This document shows positions 62,107 through 64,000 of a stretch of DNA of 64,000 bases, piece by piece. The notes beneath the pieces were generated by a model. The model was given only the letters and a program-made list of their open reading frames with translations, was not told where the DNA came from and made no database searches. The stretch spans positions 30,423,094 to 30,487,093 of the forward strand of contig OZ023267.1 of NCBI GenBank assembly GCA_964006375.1, read 5' to 3'. Numbering within the stretch: the stretch's first letter is position 1; each line of letters begins with the position of its first letter. Position numbers and translations under genes: made by a program. The DNA comes from Tillus elongatus (taxonomy: Eukaryota > Arthropoda > Insecta > Coleoptera > Cleridae).

Positions 62107-64000
62107 TAGGGTAGTGGAACCAGTTTTGGACATGTACCCAATAATGGACATGTAAGACTTTTGCGCATTTAAATAAGCATTTACGTTAGGTACAGATTTC
62201 TGTAAACTCTACAAATCGTTCTCTCAACCTTATAAACTGTAATTTCGTTAACACTAGTTATGACAGATGTCGCCACTATCTAGAAAAGCAACATTTAGGT
62301 ATCACTTCTCAAATTGGCGCCAAGTTAGTGAATTTGTTAGTGATAGACTTAAGAAAGACAATCGTTTTCTTAAGCCTTAATAGCCGCAATAATTTGTTTA
62401 TTTGAAGTTTACAAGTTATATCTAATTCCTAAGGTATGTATTTAACTAAATATAAGCTTTTTTCGACTGTGCTTCGTGTTTTAATGCTTTTAGGTTAGGT
62501 GTCCAACACTGGATCACATAATCCTATCAAGAACCTTAAATGGACATACTGTCCATTTAAGGAAAAAAGATGTTTTAATAATATTTACTGACCCGCTAGC
62601 TAGAAATTTATATTGCTTTCTTTTGCTATAAGTCACACACTTATCTAACAACCGGATCCAGTGTTGGACAGGATGTCCATCAAAGGGCATTTGAGTGTGT
62701 CCATTACTGGTACCAGCAAGAATGTGATTTTTATTCTTTTTTCCAGATTCTTTTGTTAAATATGGAGAAGAAGCAGTTCAAGAAATATACTCCCGAACAA
62801 ATGGCTGAAGCTTTAGCAGCTGCTAAGCTTGGTATGCCCGTTAATACTGCCAGCAAAAGATTCAATGTGCCCCGTATAACATTAAGAAATAAGTTAAAGG
62901 GCATAAGCCCTGAGGTGTGCAATATGGGTCCTCCTACGGTACTCTCAGAAGAAGAGGAAAGTCGCATTATCACCTGGATTGTTGATATTGCAAGAGCTGG
63001 ATTTCCAGTAACCAAACAATCCTTAATGGACACAGTCGCAAAGTTAATTAAAGAACTCAATCGTGAAACTCCATTTTCTGACGGCATTCCGGGGCAAAAA
63101 TGGTTCAAATCTTTCTTAAAAAGACATCCAAATATATCGTTGAAAACCTCTGAGAAGCTCACTGGTTATCGAAATCAGTTAACTGAGACTGATATACGCA
63201 ATTGGTTTAAGGAGGTTTCAAACTACTTTGAAGAAAACCATTATAACGAAATCTTAGAAAATGGAAATCGCATATTTAATGCTGATGAGACAGCTATTTC
63301 GTTATGTCCTAAAACGGGAAAAGTACTGGCACCTAAAGGAGTCAAAAATATTTATGATGTTTCTAAGACTTCAGAAAAGGAAAGCCTTACAGTTCTGTTA
63401 ACAGTGTTAGCCTCTGGAAAAATTGCTCCACCTATGGTAGTGTATCCATATAAGAGAATCCCCTCCGAAATAGTTAACAGTTTTCCGAAAGGTTGGGGCC
63501 TAGGTAAGTCAGAATCGGGATGGATGACGGGGGGGGTTTTTTTCGAATATATGGCGAATATTTTCGAACCGTGGCTAACAGAGACCAATGTAGAACGCCC
63601 TGTAATATTTTTTGTTGATGGACACAAGTCACATCTAACATTACACCTAAGTATGTTTTTGCGAGAAAAACAGATAATTCTAGTAGCATTTTATCCAAAT
63701 GCGACACATGTGTTACAACCTTTGGACGTTTCCGTGTTTTATCCGTTAAAAAGTAAATGGAAATTATATGTCAGAAAGTGGCTAACAGAACATGAGAACC
63801 GACAAGTAATGAGGCAGAATGTTGCTCCACTGCTAGAAAATATTCTAAACGATTTTTCACCAGAAACCATTGTAAACGGTTTTCGAGTTTGTGGGCTTTT
63901 TCCGTTTGATCCAAATAATGTCGACTATTCTAAAATGATACAGAAGTCAAATGGAAACGAGAAAGAGGGATATGACAAAACATCTAACCAAACTCATCAC
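62107..64000 (+). mobile_element. Pogo-like transposon Pogo-2 (left part, runs off window)
   Basis: A likely left terminus at TAGGGTAGTGGAACCAG (62107), beginning at a TA dinucleotide as expected for the pogo group. The 650-nt leader before the gene repeats GGACAT/ATGTCC-type words (62149, 62163, 62543, 62551, 62664, 62673, 62698), which could be transposase-binding sites. The right end is outside the window, so the terminal repeat could not be checked. Confidence 0.65.
62762..64000 (+). CDS. Pogo-like DDE transposase, open to the window edge
   Basis: 413 codons from ATG 62762 with no stop before the window ends, so the gene is partial here. An N-terminal pipsqueak-type helix-turn-helix (residues 5-50: YTPEQMAEALAAAKLG, then ASKRFNVPRITLRNKLKG) is followed by a CENP-B-type DNA-binding region (SEEEESRIITWIVDIAR ... 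GQKWFKSFLKRHP). The DDE_1 catalytic domain comes next: Asp175 in FNADETAI, Asp286 in FFVDGHKSH, Asp322 in NATHVLQPLDVSVF. All three catalytic acids and their contexts are present with no frameshift, unlike every other DNA transposase in the window. It would bind the element ends and move it into TA sites. Such genes are also often domesticated, so a host role cannot be excluded. Minus-strand frames over it are shadows. Confidence 0.9.
   Translation, partial: MEKKQFKKYTPEQMAEALAAAKLGMPVNTASKRFNVPRITLRNKLKGISPEVCNMGPPTVLSEEEESRIITWIVDIARAGFPVTKQSLMDTVAKLIKELNRETPFSDGIPGQKWFKSFLKRHPNISLKTSEKLTGYRNQLTETDIRNWFKEVSNYFEENHYNEILENGNRIFNADETAISLCPKTGKVLAPKGVKNIYDVSKTSEKESLTVLLTVLASGKIAPPMVVYPYKRIPSEIVNSFPKGWGLGKSESGWMTGGVFFEYMANIFEPWLTETNVERPVIFFVDGHKSHLTLHLSMFLREKQIILVAFYPNATHVLQPLDVSVFYPLKSKWKLYVRKWLTEHENRQVMRQNVAPLLENILNDFSPETIVNGFRVCGLFPFDPNNVDYSKMIQKSNGNEKEGYDKTSNQTHH

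Noticed and set aside
62731..63707. Minus-strand frames of 77-143 codons in Pogo-2
   Set aside because: They are antisense to the intact transposase, which carries recognisable motifs on the plus strand.

Overview
The window looks like a piece of an AT-rich animal nuclear genome, most likely an arthropod and plausibly an insect. There are no operons and no bacterial gene density. The content is non-LTR retrotransposons, Penelope-like elements (PLEs), mariner-like and pogo-like DNA transposons, a tRNA-derived SINE, MITE-like repeats and long (TA)n arrays. The only candidate host gene is a short THAP-like first exon near 15.8 kb.

Layout. 1-12.1 kb: decayed repeats, three copies of one LINE family (LINE-A: AP endonuclease plus reverse transcriptase, no RNase H), a foldback element, a PLE terminal fragment, and a 307-nt direct-repeat unit at 11.6-12.05 kb carrying a complete-looking hammerhead ribozyme motif (a retrozyme candidate). 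12-24 kb: TA-array repeats, the THAP-like exon, a fourth LINE-A copy, a decayed mariner-like transposase and MITEs. 24-26 kb: the 3' end of another LINE and a long (ACATAT)n array. 26.27-37.53 kb: a three-level nest. A 5.94-kb I-group LINE (LINE-B, both ORFs open, 15-bp target duplication) sits in an inverted-dimer PLE (PLE-1), which sits in a second PLE family (PLE-2, 12-bp target duplication). 38-48.5 kb: TA-array repeats, a decayed pogo-like transposon with terminal inverted repeats inside a TA array, and a mariner-like relic with a 669-bp tandem duplication. 48.5-55.3 kb: a second copy of a 1.35-kb composite repeat, LINE-A copy 5, a SINE with a 12-bp target duplication, and a third PLE family as a coding fragment between ~400-bp inverted arms. 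55-64 kb: more MITEs and TA repeats, a third mariner-like relic, and a pogo-like transposase ORF that is open to the window edge.

How the parts relate. LINE-B and PLE-1 supply self-contained retrotransposition machinery (gag-like protein, endonuclease, RT and RNase H; or RT plus GIY-YIG). The SINE and the retrozyme candidate are non-autonomous and would need enzymes supplied in trans. Hammerhead-type motifs appear in the terminal regions of all three PLE families and in the retrozyme candidate. All share one architecture: CUGANGA, a helix II hairpin, GAAA, then a short palindromic AC...GU helix III. The motifs in PLE-2 and the retrozyme candidate keep every core base; the others are decayed.

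Limits. Everything here was read by eye. Family names rest on recognised motifs, not searches. Element boundaries without a target duplication are approximate. Most reading frames on the opposite strand of transposon genes or across (TA)n arrays are shadows and are left out.
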